DNA from: an uncultured Roseicyclus sp. | GTDB taxonomy: Bacteria > Pseudomonadota > Alphaproteobacteria > Rhodobacterales > Rhodobacteraceae | Reading direction: 5' to 3' | Assembly (NCBI GenBank): GCA_947489665.1 | Contig: CANLEH010000005.1 | Location: forward strand, 62,001 to 126,000 | Length of the DNA: 64,000 bases | In this document: one piece after another, positions 1 through 9,125 of the stretch | Numbering within the stretch: position 1 is the stretch's first letter | How the letters are laid out: each line of letters begins with the position of its first letter | Notes under the pieces: generated by a model | Told to the model about the DNA's origin: nothing | What the model saw: the letters and a program-made list of their open reading frames with translations, nothing else | Databases searched by the model: none | Made by a program: the position numbers and the translations under genes

Positions 1-218
1 AGTCGGAAAAGCTGGTCGGCGCAGCATTGGATCGCTTGGCAGAGGGCCGCACCACCTTGGTGATCGCGCACCGCCTGTCCACCATCCGCAATGCCGACAA
101 GATCATCGTCATGGATCAAGGCCGCGTCATCGAAGAGGGCACACATGACGAACTGCTGAGCCAAAATGGCGCCTATGCGCGCCTGCACGCGATGCAGATC
201 ACCGGCACTGATGATTAG
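1..218 (+). CDS. ABC exporter, C-terminal end of the ATPase domain (5' partial)
   Basis: Only the last ~72 codons are inside the window. The reading frame is open from the left edge and stops at 216-218. It shows the end of an ABC nucleotide-binding domain: the residues just after the D-loop ([12 protein letters not shown]), the switch strand with the H-loop histidine (VIAHRLSTI), and the usual [13 protein letters not shown] tail. This ending is typical of MsbA/type I exporters with fused membrane and ATPase domains, but the fusion itself lies outside the window. A TTG at position 27 is only an internal codon. Its stop overlaps the stop of the convergent membrane-protein gene. Confidence 0.85.
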   Translation, partial: SEKLVGAALDRLAEGRTTLVIAHRLSTIRNADKIIVMDQGRVIEEGTHDELLSQNGAYARLHAMQITGTDD

Positions 219-877
219 TGCGTGACGGCTGACCAAATCCCGAAAGCGCCGACCACCACAAGGCTCAACGCCCACAGAAGATCGAGGTTGAACCAAGTCT
301 TCGACAGAAACTTGAGCCCAAGCCAAAGATAAATGAAAACGGCAATAACTGCACCTGCCAGCGTCATCGCCAGCGTGTGCAAGCCTGCCACGGCTACCGC
401 GATCCCAAGATCGCTGCGCATCAGCGCCTCTGCCGCCAGATGCCCGGTGTCATCGGGCGCAATCGCGCAGATGCCCAGGTAAATCGGCACCAACATCAGC
501 CCCGCCCCATGGGCCAAGGCCGCCAGAAACGACCACAACGCCAGCCGGGCCGGATGCACGCGCGCCAGCATGCGCGGATGGCGGCGATTGATCAGCAGAT
601 ACACCCCCATCGCGATCACGATGACGCCTGCGCCGATCCGGATCTGAGTCTCGTATTCGACCAGCACGATCATCAGCGAAAACGGCAACAGGATCGCCAG
701 CATCGACAGGAAATGCCCAAACGCCAACAGCCCCAGCGCCTTCGGGAGGGCTGAGGCCTTGCGTTCCATCAACGCGGCAGAAACCGCCAGGGGCCAGCCC
801 ATCCCGGGGTTCAACCCGTGATAGAGGCCCGAGGCGATGACGGCCCACCAAAGGGCCGCCACTGAAAGCTCTTCCAT
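215..877 (-). CDS. Polytopic membrane protein with conserved histidines, linked to methanethiol oxidase
   Basis: A 220-residue protein with about six hydrophobic segments. Histidines sit in or next to helices in short Gly-rich motifs: [10 protein letters not shown] near residue 19, FGHFLSM near 53, LAHGAGLM near 121, and GLHTLAM near 166. This resembles, loosely, small metal or gas permeases such as the NicO/HupE type, but I cannot place it in a named family. It starts 9 bases after the stop of the methanethiol oxidase gene, so the two are probably cotranscribed and translationally close. Inference: it may move the copper cofactor or a product of the oxidase. It ends overlapping the stop codon of the convergent ABC exporter. 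Confidence 0.75.
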   Translation of the reverse strand: MEELSVAALWWAVIASGLYHGLNPGMGWPLAVSAALMERKASALPKALGLLAFGHFLSMLAILLPFSLMIVLVEYETQIRIGAGVIVIAMGVYLLINRRHPRMLARVHPARLALWSFLAALAHGAGLMLVPIYLGICAIAPDDTGHLAAEALMRSDLGIAVAVAGLHTLAMTLAGAVIAVFIYLWLGLKFLSKTWFNLDLLWALSLVVVGAFGIWSAVTH

Positions 878-886
878 AAGGCCCGC

Positions 887-2284
887 TTAGACGTTCGGGT
901 AGCAGAAGCTGTCAGTCGAACAATCCCCGCCCTCAAGGCGGATCTGGTGCGAGCGGTAGCCGTCGGGGAAGTCGATGTAGAAGTCCTCCGCCAGGCGGAA
1001 ACCATTCTCATCATTGTGAGCCATGACCATCTGGCCGCCCTCGTCGTCCGGGTAGAACTGGTCATCCCATGTCGAATAGAGCGAGTTAGTCCAGTAGACC
1101 CGCTTCCCGTCGCGAGAAACCTCGACCATCTGGGGGCCATAAACGAAGGGTTTGCCGTTGGGGTGCGCGGTGCCACGCGCAATGCCACCCACCTCAACCT
1201 TGCCCACAAGAACCGGGTTCATCGGGTCCGACACATCGTACTGATGCATCTCGCCCAGGCCCCAGCAGGCCACATAGAGGTATTTGTCATCCAGGCTCAG
1301 GTCGATATCCGTCACCAGCGGCGGCACCGCCTCGAACCCCTGCAAAAGCGGCGGCAGGTTCTCTGCCGCCTCAGGGCGCGGGTCGATGGTGATGGTCTTC
1401 TTGGCCTGCCATTTGCCATCCTCGCCGCGCCACCAGGTGAAGATCGAACCTTGCAGGTTGGTTGTATCCACCACCACCCCACAGAACCCGTAGCTTTTGG
1501 TCGGATCATGCGCAGGCCGGATTTCCAGTGCCATCTGGTGGTTCTCGCCCAGATCAATCGTCTGCACGTTCTTCCGCGCACGAAGGTCCCAGAAATGGAT
1601 CTTGTGGCCGTATTTGTTGGACAAAAGGTCCTCTGCCACGATCCCGCCCTCGAATTGCGGCGGCAGACCCCATTCGGACGACACCATGTAATCCTGCGGC
1701 AGGTTCCACCAGAAATCGTAGTGCTTGTCCTGCTCGCCCCGGTCCATCTCATAGCGGCCGATCACATCGAACGTCTCGCAATCCATGATGAAGATGCCGG
1801 GCGGGCCATCGGTGCCATCTTCGCCACCGCCACCAAGGGTGGAGACGTAAATGCCCTCGGGCCCGCAATGGATCGTGTGGGGGCGCGAATAGCCGGTCTT
1901 GGCGAAAATCTCTTCCGGTTCGATGATCTTGTGGATCTTGGCCTCAAGCGGCTCCTTCACGTCAATCACATAGATCCGGCTCGACCGGATGCCGGGCACG
2001 ATCAGATAGCGACGCTCAAGAAAGGCGTGACCCGTCAGCGGCGAAAGCGATGACGAACACGCGTTCCAGCCGAAATGGTGAAACTCATCGCCTTTGTTGG
2101 GCACGATCACCTGATGGACGATCTGGCCATAGGTGTCGGATTTTGGGTCAAGGTCCACCACGGCGATGCCATCGGGCTGACTGCCATCGGGGCTCAGCAT
2201 CACGGTGAAGCCATAGGTCTCAACCGGCGCTTCCATCGCCAGCTTCGCAGATGCGTGGAATGTCGGGTCTGGTCTCAGGTTCAT
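887..2284 (-). CDS. mtoX: Methanethiol oxidase / 56-kDa selenium-binding protein family (SBP56)
   Basis: A 465-residue member of the SBP56 family. Bacterial members (MtoX) oxidise methanethiol to formaldehyde, H2S and H2O2 and carry copper. Family signatures are visible: HHFGWNACSS near residue 70, RRYLIVPGIRSSRIYV near 91, SRPHTIHCGPEG near 134, a Gly/Asp-rich stretch, and the late VYWTNSLYSTWDDQFYP segment. The length matches the family. The ATG at 2284 is preceded by a GGGAGG ribosome site. No N-terminal signal peptide is visible, unlike some characterised MtoX proteins, so export, if any, is unclear. In Roseobacters methanethiol comes from DMSP demethylation, which would supply the substrate. 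It is followed 9 bases later by a polytopic membrane protein. Confidence 0.9.
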   Translation of the reverse strand: MNLRPDPTFHASAKLAMEAPVETYGFTVMLSPDGSQPDGIAVVDLDPKSDTYGQIVHQVIVPNKGDEFHHFGWNACSSSLSPLTGHAFLERRYLIVPGIRSSRIYVIDVKEPLEAKIHKIIEPEEIFAKTGYSRPHTIHCGPEGIYVSTLGGGGEDGTDGPPGIFIMDCETFDVIGRYEMDRGEQDKHYDFWWNLPQDYMVSSEWGLPPQFEGGIVAEDLLSNKYGHKIHFWDLRARKNVQTIDLGENHQMALEIRPAHDPTKSYGFCGVVVDTTNLQGSIFTWWRGEDGKWQAKKTITIDPRPEAAENLPPLLQGFEAVPPLVTDIDLSLDDKYLYVACWGLGEMHQYDVSDPMNPVLVGKVEVGGIARGTAHPNGKPFVYGPQMVEVSRDGKRVYWTNSLYSTWDDQFYPDDEGGQMVMAHNDENGFRLAEDFYIDFPDGYRSHQIRLEGGDCSTDSFCYPNV

Positions 2285-2592
2285 ATTCGTCCTCCCATTT
2301 CAGTAAGGTGCAGTCCTCTTGGGTGGGACTTTTCGCGTCGCTCGGGCACGGCTCCTCCAGTGCGGTCCCGGGGTAATCCGAGCCACGCGCCATACCGTCC
2401 GTCAAATGTCTGACAATTGATACGCTGCCTCAGAATCACTGATCCGCAAAGCGTTTTTTCAACCCGGGGTGCAAAGCCGCCTGCACAATTACTGCACTGA
2501 ATGCCCCCGCCCCCTGCACGGCCCCCACGCACCCTGCGCAATCGCTTCTGGCAGAACGTCTGCATTGAGACGCGAAACAGCGGAGAATACGA
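2285..2592. other. Divergent intergenic region between mtoX and the DUF4173 gene
   Basis: 308 bases without a convincing gene. It must hold the promoters of mtoX (leftward) and of the DUF4173 two-component cluster (rightward). Open frames across it are shadows of the neighbouring genes. I see no strong sigma-70 pair or long inverted repeat. The best-defined signals are the GGGAGG site before mtoX and the CGGAGA site at 2581-2586 before the rightward gene. Confidence 0.5.
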
Positions 2593-4104
2593 ATGAGTGG
2601 ACAGTTCACAATCCGGGGCCTTCCCGATCGCTTGAAACACGATGCCTGGTGGCTGATCGATGCGCCATCCAACACCAATGCGCGGCCACAGCCCGGACTT
2701 GGCGCGCGCATCTCGGATGGCAAGGCTGCCCTTCTGGCTCTGCTGATCCTGATCGTTCTGGCGGATATCAGTTTTTGGGGTCAGGCACCGGGCCTTTCCA
2801 TGGCCCTTTTCTGCATCGCCCTGTCCGCCGCAATGGTCGCATTCAAACCGATCAAGGCAACGCGCCGCGAATGGGCCATGGCCATGGCGTTCGCCGTCAT
2901 ATGCAATTTGCCCGTTATCGAACACAGCCAGCCGCTGGCATACGCTTTCAGTGTGGGCGGTATCGCGGTGCTGCTCGCGTGGGTGGTCCTTGGTAGGCAA
3001 ATCCGCTGGTCCGAGGCGCTGACACCCTTTATCCGCGCCTCCTCTGACGGCTTGATCCTGCTGCCGGCCCGCGTGATCGGCTCTGCGCGAAATCGCAAAG
3101 CCGACACAAACTGGGCGGCCCTCACCCGCGCCTACCTGCTTCCTGTCACCATCGCGTTGGTCTTTGTAACGCTATTCGCCGTCGCAAACCCGCTGTTCGA
3201 ACGGACCCTGGCCAACGTGGCCAATTTCGGCCCGATCAATGGCGAGACCATCGTGCGTATCATCTTCTGGGCCGCTGCCGCGTGCCTGATATGGCCCTAC
3301 CTCAACACCTTTGCCTTGCGCCGAGACGCAGCCTTCGACCTGAAATTCCCGGCGGGCGACCTCTCTGCCGGCTATCTGAATTCTGCGTCCCTACGCCTGT
3401 CCCTGATCCTGTTCAATGCGATCTTCGCGATCCAAACTCTGTCGGACCTGACGATCCTGACGGGCGGCGTCGCCCTGCCGGATGGCATGAGCTACGCCGA
3501 ATATGCGCATCGAGGCGCTTACCCTTTGCTGGTGACGGCGCTGCTTGCGGGCCTGTTCGCGGCCCTGACCCACAAAATGGTGGCCGAGGACAAACGGATG
3601 CGCTGGCTGGTCTACGCCTGGCTCGGCCAAACCCTGTTGCTGGTCTGCACTGCCGCGTTCCGACTGGCGCTGTATGTGCAGGCCTACAGCCTGACGCATC
3701 TGCGCATTGCGGCCTTCATCTGGATGGCGCTGATCGGCGTGGGCCTTGTGCTGGTCCTGATCCAGATCGCTCAGACCCGCCCCTTGGGCTGGCTGATCCG
3801 CTGGAACGCAGGCACGGCGCTCGCCACACTCTACATCTGCTGCTTCGTCAACTTCACCCACATCATCGCCGACCATAACCTGTCGGCAGACATTCCCATC
3901 AGCCGCCTCGACCTGCACTACCTCTGCGGCCTTGGCGAGCAGGTCATCCCGGCCATGTGGGAACACGGGCCCATCCATGACGATGTGATGTGTGGCGTCC
4001 ATGGCCGCCCGACCATTGCCTTTGACGACATCGGCAGCTGGCAGGAATGGGGCTTTCGCCGCTGGCGGCTTGAAGCGTATCTTACCGCTCACCACGATTT
4101 GTGA
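2593..4104 (+). CDS. DUF4173/DUF4153 family polytopic membrane protein
   Basis: A 503-residue integral membrane protein with roughly 10-12 hydrophobic helices, starting around residue 45 after a soluble N-terminus. The arrangement and the motif AFRLALYVQAYSLTHLR near residue 355 fit the DUF4153/DUF4173 family, whose function is unknown. The ATG at 2593 has a CGGAGA ribosome site. The gene ends 13 bases before an OmpR-type response regulator and its histidine kinase, so the three probably form one unit. This resembles the way the CreD membrane protein goes with CreBC. Inference: it may be a target or sensor accessory of the two-component system. A role in transport is not shown. Confidence 0.8.
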   Translation: MSGQFTIRGLPDRLKHDAWWLIDAPSNTNARPQPGLGARISDGKAALLALLILIVLADISFWGQAPGLSMALFCIALSAAMVAFKPIKATRREWAMAMAFAVICNLPVIEHSQPLAYAFSVGGIAVLLAWVVLGRQIRWSEALTPFIRASSDGLILLPARVIGSARNRKADTNWAALTRAYLLPVTIALVFVTLFAVANPLFERTLANVANFGPINGETIVRIIFWAAAACLIWPYLNTFALRRDAAFDLKFPAGDLSAGYLNSASLRLSLILFNAIFAIQTLSDLTILTGGVALPDGMSYAEYAHRGAYPLLVTALLAGLFAALTHKMVAEDKRMRWLVYAWLGQTLLLVCTAAFRLALYVQAYSLTHLRIAAFIWMALIGVGLVLVLIQIAQTRPLGWLIRWNAGTALATLYICCFVNFTHIIADHNLSADIPISRLDLHYLCGLGEQVIPAMWEHGPIHDDVMCGVHGRPTIAFDDIGSWQEWGFRRWRLEAYLTAHHDL

Positions 4105-4117
4105 GACGACGTAGCCC

Positions 4118-4807
4118 ATGCCCGCACACCTTCTGATTGTCGATGACGATCCCAATATCCGCGATGTCATCGGCTTTGCTGTTGAGGCCGCGGGGTTCAA
4201 GGCCGACTTCGCCGCCGATGGCGCGGCGGGTCTGGCCAAGGCGCAGACAGGTGCGGCAGACCTGCTGATCCTGGATGTGGGTCTGCCCGAGATGGACGGC
4301 TTCGACGTCTGCAAGGAGCTGCGCAAAACCTCGGACGTGCCGATCCTGTTCTTGACTGCCCGCGATGATGAGATTGACCGCATCCTGGGCATGGAAATCG
4401 GCGGGGACGATTACGTCACCAAACCCTTCTCGCCTCGCGAACTTGTGGCGCGGATCAAGGCAATTCTGAAACGCTCGGGCGGGCGAGCCGCCCCGTCACA
4501 ATCGTTCAGCCACGGCGCGCTAACCCTCGACCCCGCCCGCCACCAATGCACCTTCGCAGGCGCTGAGGTGGCGCTGACGCAATCGGAGTTCAACCTGCTT
4601 GAAGCCCTGCTCGCCAACCCCGACAAGGTCATAAAGCGCAACGCGCTGGTGGATGCAGTTTACGGCCACAACATCCACGTCTCCGACCGCACCATCGACA
4701 GCCATATCCGCAACATCCGCCGCAAACTGGCCGAGGCTGGCTGTGCAGACAGCATCGAAACGGTGCACGGGGTGGGCCTTCGGATGGGCCCATGCCTGCC
4801 CGCGTGA
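4118..4807 (+). CDS. OmpR/PhoB-family response regulator (CreB-like)
   Basis: A 229-residue regulator with an N-terminal receiver domain (residues 1-120) and a C-terminal winged-helix DNA-binding domain (about 135-225). The acidic pocket D9-D11, the phospho-acceptor D53, T80 and K102 are all present, so it should be phosphorylatable. The effector domain has the OmpR pattern (LTQSEFNLLEALL, VSDRTIDSHIRNIRRKL). The last 16 bases overlap the start of the partner kinase, a strong sign of translational coupling. The layout with kinase and membrane protein is like creBCD, but the signal sensed cannot be read from sequence. Confidence 0.93.
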   Translation: MPAHLLIVDDDPNIRDVIGFAVEAAGFKADFAADGAAGLAKAQTGAADLLILDVGLPEMDGFDVCKELRKTSDVPILFLTARDDEIDRILGMEIGGDDYVTKPFSPRELVARIKAILKRSGGRAAPSQSFSHGALTLDPARHQCTFAGAEVALTQSEFNLLEALLANPDKVIKRNALVDAVYGHNIHVSDRTIDSHIRNIRRKLAEAGCADSIETVHGVGLRMGPCLPA

Positions 4808-6327
4808 GCGCGCGTAGAAAATGGCGCCCGGGATTGGGCGGGGTGATCCTCGCCATGCTGGCGCTGGTCCTGTTTCTGCCATTTGCGGGCCTGAACCTGT
4901 TTCGCTTCTACGCCAATCAACTTGTCCAACAGACCGAGGAAAGCCTGCTGATGCAGGCCGCCGTCCTAACGGCCACCTACGAAGAACTCTACCGCACCGC
5001 TGCCGATCTGCCGCCTGAGCCTTTGCCCGCCGATGGTCGCCGTCCGTTCCGCCCGCTCTTTCCCTCCGTCACCGTTAACCCGCAGACGATCCTCGGCCCC
5101 CGCCCGGATGGACTTCCCGCCACTGAAACAGTCGCAGAGCCATACCGCCGGATCTCGCCCTACCTGTCCGAGATCGCCCTCGGCGCGCAGGAGCAAACGC
5201 TGGCGGGTTATCGCTTCCTCGACCGCTTCGGCACCGTGATCGCGGGCTCCGCTGAAACCGGCGTCTATCTGGGCCATGTGCAAGAAGTCGCGCTTGCGTT
5301 GAATGGCGATACCGTCTCCGTCCCGCGTGTGCGCACCCGCCCAACGGCAGAGCCGCTGATCTACCGCTTCAGCCAAGGCACACGCGTCCGCATCTTTGTG
5401 GCGATGCCAGTTACCATAGGCGATGACATCATCGGCGTCGTTTACCTCAACCGCACGCCCAACCATATCTTCCGCTTCCTCTACACCGAACGCCTCAACC
5501 TCTTCGGCGCCGCGATGTTCGTGCTGCTATCCACCGGCTTGATCGGCTATCTCTTCTGGCGCTTCGTCTCCCGCCCCATCCGCTCGCTCGCCGCCCGAAC
5601 CGAGACCTTCGGCGCGTCCGAGGCGCGATGGGAACCGCTCGACCATTACGGAACGCGAGAGATTGAGACCTTGGCGCAAAGCTTCGGCACAATGGCCAAC
5701 CGGTTGCAGGACCAGCAGACCACGTTGAAGACCTACACCGCCCATGTCAGCCACGAGATGAAATCACCTCTCACCGCGATCAAGGGCGCGGTGGAATTGA
5801 TGCAAGACACCGAGATGCCCCCAGAACGGCAGGTGAAATTCCTTGAAAATATCGCACGTGACACGGAGCGGATGGAGCAACTCCTCGCCCGGATGCGGGA
5901 ATATTCTGCCGTCGGTCAACTCGCCTCGGACGGGTCCAGCGATCTGGCGGACGCATTGGACAGCATGATCAGCCGCTTCCCACGCCTCAACGTGCGCCTG
6001 ATCGGTCCAACGCGGCAGGTTCCGCTCTCACGTGAGGCGCTCGAGATCGTCTTCCGCCACCTCATCGAGAACGCAGAAAGCCATGGCGCCACCGAGGTGC
6101 GGGTCACGGCCACCGACGAGGGGTTCACCTTGTCCGACAACGGCTCGGGCATCAGTCCCGGCAATCGCGACCGCATTTTTGAGCCGTTCTTTACCTCGCG
6201 TCGCACTGACGGCGGCACGGGGATGGGCCTGTCGATTGTCCGCTCCGTGCTCGCGCAGGCCGGAGGCGGCATCACACTGGATGACGCTGATGACGGCACG
6301 ACGTTCCGGATCCATTTTCAGGTCTGA
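4792..6327 (+). CDS. Membrane sensor histidine kinase (CreC-like), partner of the upstream regulator
   Basis: A 511-residue kinase. A membrane helix lies near residues 20-42, followed by a periplasmic sensor region of about 185 residues. A second helix lies near 233-258, then a HAMP-like linker (RFVSRPIRSLAAR). The HisKA box has the phosphorylated H321 in VSHEMKSPLTAIKG. The ATPase domain carries the N box (HLIENAESHGA), G1 (DNGSGI), F box (FEPFFTSR) and G2 (GGTGMGLSIV). All catalytic elements are intact. The start overlaps the regulator gene by 16 bases. The periplasmic sensor has no recognised ligand motif. Confidence 0.92.
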   Translation: MPARVSARRKWRPGLGGVILAMLALVLFLPFAGLNLFRFYANQLVQQTEESLLMQAAVLTATYEELYRTAADLPPEPLPADGRRPFRPLFPSVTVNPQTILGPRPDGLPATETVAEPYRRISPYLSEIALGAQEQTLAGYRFLDRFGTVIAGSAETGVYLGHVQEVALALNGDTVSVPRVRTRPTAEPLIYRFSQGTRVRIFVAMPVTIGDDIIGVVYLNRTPNHIFRFLYTERLNLFGAAMFVLLSTGLIGYLFWRFVSRPIRSLAARTETFGASEARWEPLDHYGTREIETLAQSFGTMANRLQDQQTTLKTYTAHVSHEMKSPLTAIKGAVELMQDTEMPPERQVKFLENIARDTERMEQLLARMREYSAVGQLASDGSSDLADALDSMISRFPRLNVRLIGPTRQVPLSREALEIVFRHLIENAESHGATEVRVTATDEGFTLSDNGSGISPGNRDRIFEPFFTSRRTDGGTGMGLSIVRSVLAQAGGGITLDDADDGTTFRIHFQV

Positions 6328-6393
6328 CGAGGTAAGGGTTGCGGGATGGCCCGTTCCCCGGCACATCTTGGCGGCCTGCTTGTGGAGCTTCCA

Positions 6394-7494
6394 ATGACAG
6401 ACATCCCCAAAACAATGCGCGCTGTTGTCCTCAAGCGACATGGCGGCCTTGATGCGCTGGAATTTGAGCCTGCCTGGCCCGTGCCCACGCCCGGCCCAGA
6501 TCAGGTGCTGATCAAGGTGCTTGCCTGCGGCATGAACAACACCGACGTGAACACGCGCGCGGGCTGGTATTCGAAATCAGTGACCGAGGCCACAACCGGC
6601 GGCGCCTACGAGACGCTGGATGGTGACGCCGACAACACATGGGGCGGCGCGGGCATCGCGTTTCCGCGTATTCAGGGGGCAGATGTCTGCGGTTTGGTCG
6701 TAGCCGCAGGCACGAACGCCGATCAAAGCCTGATCGGCAAGCGTGTCATCACTGACAACTGGCTGCGCGACTGGGATGATCCCCTGAACATGCACAAAAC
6801 GGGCTACTACGGGTCCGAGGCCGATGGCGGCTATGCCGAATACACCGTGATCGACCACCGCAACGTCGCCGCGGTGAACAGCCCGCTGTCAGATGCGGAA
6901 CTCGCCACCTTTTCGTGCTCCTACGCCACCGCAGAGGGAATGTTGGATAAATCCAGCGTCGGTGCGGGCGATGTGGTCCTCGTTACCGGCGCGTCCGGCG
7001 GGGTCGGCGGCGCCCTGATCCAGCTGGCCAAGCATCGCGGAGCAACGGTCGTCGCTTTGGCCTCACCCGCCAAGCACGAAGACGTCGCCAAATGCGGCCC
7101 CGATGCGATCCTGCCCCGCGCGCCAAAGAACCTGAAAGCCGCCTTGAAGAAGGCGATTGGCCGCGACAGCGTCACGGTGGTCGCGGACATCGTCGCTGGT
7201 GATTACTTTCCTACGCTGATCGACGCGCTTGATCGTGGCGGGCGCTACGTGACCTCCGGTGCCATTGCCGGGCCCATCGTCAGCCTCGATGTGCGCACGC
7301 TCTATCTGATGGATCTCAGCTTTTTCGGCTCCACCGTGAACCCGCCGCAGACCTTCAAGAATCTGGTAAGTTACATCGAAGCCGGCGCGCTCAAACCCAT
7401 GCTCGCGTCAACCTACCCGCTGGAGGATTTCCAAGCGGGACAGCAAGCCTTCATCGACAAGGCCCATACGGGAAATATCGTTGTGGTGCCGTGA
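6394..7494 (+). CDS. Zinc-independent MDR-family alcohol dehydrogenase / quinone oxidoreductase-like protein
   Basis: A 366-residue medium-chain reductase. It has an N-terminal GroES-like domain (GMNNTDVNTRAGWY) and a Rossmann domain with the NAD(P) motif VTGASGGVGGALIQLAK near residue 205. The catalytic zinc Cys/His set of classical alcohol dehydrogenases is not apparent. I use the ATG at 6394 because a GGAG ribosome site sits 5-6 bases upstream and the protein then begins with the usual KTMRAVVL strand. An earlier in-frame ATG at 6346 would add 16 unconserved residues. The substrate is unknown. It follows the kinase by about 65 bases on the same strand. Confidence 0.85.
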   Translation: MTDIPKTMRAVVLKRHGGLDALEFEPAWPVPTPGPDQVLIKVLACGMNNTDVNTRAGWYSKSVTEATTGGAYETLDGDADNTWGGAGIAFPRIQGADVCGLVVAAGTNADQSLIGKRVITDNWLRDWDDPLNMHKTGYYGSEADGGYAEYTVIDHRNVAAVNSPLSDAELATFSCSYATAEGMLDKSSVGAGDVVLVTGASGGVGGALIQLAKHRGATVVALASPAKHEDVAKCGPDAILPRAPKNLKAALKKAIGRDSVTVVADIVAGDYFPTLIDALDRGGRYVTSGAIAGPIVSLDVRTLYLMDLSFFGSTVNPPQTFKNLVSYIEAGALKPMLASTYPLEDFQAGQQAFIDKAHTGNIVVVP

Positions 7495-7579
7495 ACACTC
7501 CACAACCACCCTTGGCTTATTTTCTTCCTTGAAGGCCGGATAGACCTGAAATTCGGTCCAAATTTACCTTTTTACAACA

Positions 7580-8419
7580 TCACTCCACAAGCGCCGCAAT
7601 CCACTCGGCGAACGCAATAGCAGTCGCTTTTTCCGACGAGATCGACAGGAAATAGGCTTCCTGGCCCACAATCGCACCATCGGATGCGCGGACCAATTGC
7701 CCTGTTTCCAGCGCCTGGCCCGCCAACATCTCGCTGACCAAAGCAACCCCGTGGCCTTGCGCGGCCAATTGCAGAGCCATGCCGTAGGTATCGGTGAACA
7801 GGACGGGTTTGCGCACCCGTCCAACTTGCTCCTGCCAGGCTTGCCAACCTGCTGAGGTTCCAACCGCCTCAATCAGTGCCGCCTCGGCCAAGGGGGCCTC
7901 AAATCCCGGTGCTTTTAACGGAACCAACCGGTCCGATCCCAAGGCCACCGCACCCTCTCCTGCCTGTTTGGCCGACCCGAAGCGGATTTCAACATCCGCC
8001 CGCGCGGTTTGGAAATCATCGGCCCAGATCGCGCTCAACAAGCGCAAGCGAACCGCCGGGAACAGCGCTTGGAACGCCCCCAGATGCGGTGCGATCACCC
8101 ATTGCGCCACGCTGACCGACGTCGCCACCGTCAAAAGATCCTCACCCGGATCGCCCGCAACCAGATCCGCCGCCGCCGCCAATCCACCCAGCGACGCGCT
8201 GACCTGCGGCAAGAGCCGCCTGCCATCATCCGTCAGCGCCAATCCACGCGGCAACCGTGTGAACAACGGCACGCGAAGGCGCGTTTCCAACGCTTTCACC
8301 TGTTGGCTCACCGCCGATTGCGTCAGCCCCACTTCCTCTGCCGCTGCGGTAAAACTCAAGTTTCGTGCAGCGGCCTCAAACGACCGAAACCACGTCAAAG
8401 GGGGCAGCGATTTCGCCAA
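7580..8419 (-). CDS. LysR-family transcriptional regulator (GcvA-like), divergent from the DUF1185 operon
   Basis: A 279-residue LysR regulator. The N-terminal winged helix starts at LPPLTWFRSFEAAARNLSFT and contains the recognition segment LTQSAVSQQVKALE. The effector domain runs from about residue 90. The start pattern and domain length are like the GcvA/AmpR subgroup. It is transcribed away from the DUF1185-hydrolase-LLM-ALDH operon with 106 bases between the starts. A palindromic LysR-type box (8431-8451) lies in that gap. It very probably controls that operon and itself, but the co-inducer is unknown. Confidence 0.9.
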   Translation of the reverse strand: MAKSLPPLTWFRSFEAAARNLSFTAAAEEVGLTQSAVSQQVKALETRLRVPLFTRLPRGLALTDDGRRLLPQVSASLGGLAAAADLVAGDPGEDLLTVATSVSVAQWVIAPHLGAFQALFPAVRLRLLSAIWADDFQTARADVEIRFGSAKQAGEGAVALGSDRLVPLKAPGFEAPLAEAALIEAVGTSAGWQAWQEQVGRVRKPVLFTDTYGMALQLAAQGHGVALVSEMLAGQALETGQLVRASDGAIVGQEAYFLSISSEKATAIAFAEWIAALVE

Positions 8420-8430
8420 TGATCAACTCC

Positions 8431-8451
8431 GGTATTAGTCTTTCTGATACC
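8431..8451. promoter_or_regulatory. LysR-type operator (GGTAT-N11-ATACC)
   Basis: An inverted repeat with 5-base perfect arms GGTAT and ATACC separated by 11 bases. It extends inward to nearly 8-base arms (GGTATTAG / CTGATACC, one mismatch). This is the T-N11-A architecture bound by LysR proteins. It lies 12 bases upstream of the LysR start and about 75 bases upstream of the DUF1185 start, exactly where an autoregulated divergent promoter would be controlled. Binding is inferred. Confidence 0.65.
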
Positions 8452-8525
8452 AAAGGCCATAATTCCCGCGTTTGTCAAAGAAACAACGCCTTCCTACGGT
8501 CATCCGACCAAGACCGGAGCCGCCA

Positions 8526-9125
8526 ATGACCCCCGAAATCCGCAAAACCGTGACCTACGACGAAGAGGTTCTGATCGAAGGCTTTCGCAAGGCGGACACA
8601 CCTTGGCGTCTCTTTGCGGTCGCCGCGGTGGTCACGAACCCCTGGGCTGGTCGCTATGTCGATGATCTCAAACCGGAAATCCAAGCCTACGGTCCCATCC
8701 TCGGGCAAATGCTGACCGACCGCATGACAACCCTCGCGGGCGGCGGCGACAAAATCGAAGCCTACGGCAAAGCAGCTGTTGTAGGACTGAATGGTGAGAT
8801 CGAACACGCCTCGGGCCTCATCCACACCCTGCGCTTCGGCAATTTCTACCGCGAGGCCGTCGGCGCGAAATCCTACCTCGCCTTCACCAACACGCGCGGG
8901 CCTGCAAATGCGCCGATCATGGTGCCGCTGATGGACAAGAACGACGCGGGCCGACGCTCCCACTACCTGACCATCCAATTCGCCATTCCTGACGCCCCCC
9001 GCGACGACGAAATCGTCGTCTGCCTCGGCGCAGCACTTTCGGGCCGCCCGCACCACCGCATCGGCGACCGCTACCAAGACCTCAAGGACCTGGGCCATGA
9101 CGTGGACAACCCGGCCGCGGTCTGA
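8526..9125 (+). CDS. DUF1185 'amino acid synthesis' family protein
   Basis: A 199-residue protein of the AA_synth/DUF1185 family (PF06684), known from structures but with no settled reaction. Recognisable segments are the strand PWRLFAVAAVVTNPWAGRY near residue 30, the GDKIEAYGKAAVVGLNGEIEHASGLIHTL region near 78, and the conserved RSHYLTIQFAIPDAPRDDEIVV near 145. The ATG at 8526 is chosen because a GGAG ribosome site lies 6 bases upstream. An in-frame TTG at 8472 would add 18 residues of no family character. It is the first gene of an operon with a hydrolase, a flavin monooxygenase and an aldehyde dehydrogenase. Context suggests a catabolic rather than biosynthetic role. Confidence 0.82.
   Translation: MTPEIRKTVTYDEEVLIEGFRKADTPWRLFAVAAVVTNPWAGRYVDDLKPEIQAYGPILGQMLTDRMTTLAGGGDKIEAYGKAAVVGLNGEIEHASGLIHTLRFGNFYREAVGAKSYLAFTNTRGPANAPIMVPLMDKNDAGRRSHYLTIQFAIPDAPRDDEIVVCLGAALSGRPHHRIGDRYQDLKDLGHDVDNPAAV

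Noticed and set aside
947-2053. 368-codon rightward open frame
   Set aside because: Antisense to the methanethiol oxidase gene, which has strong family motifs.
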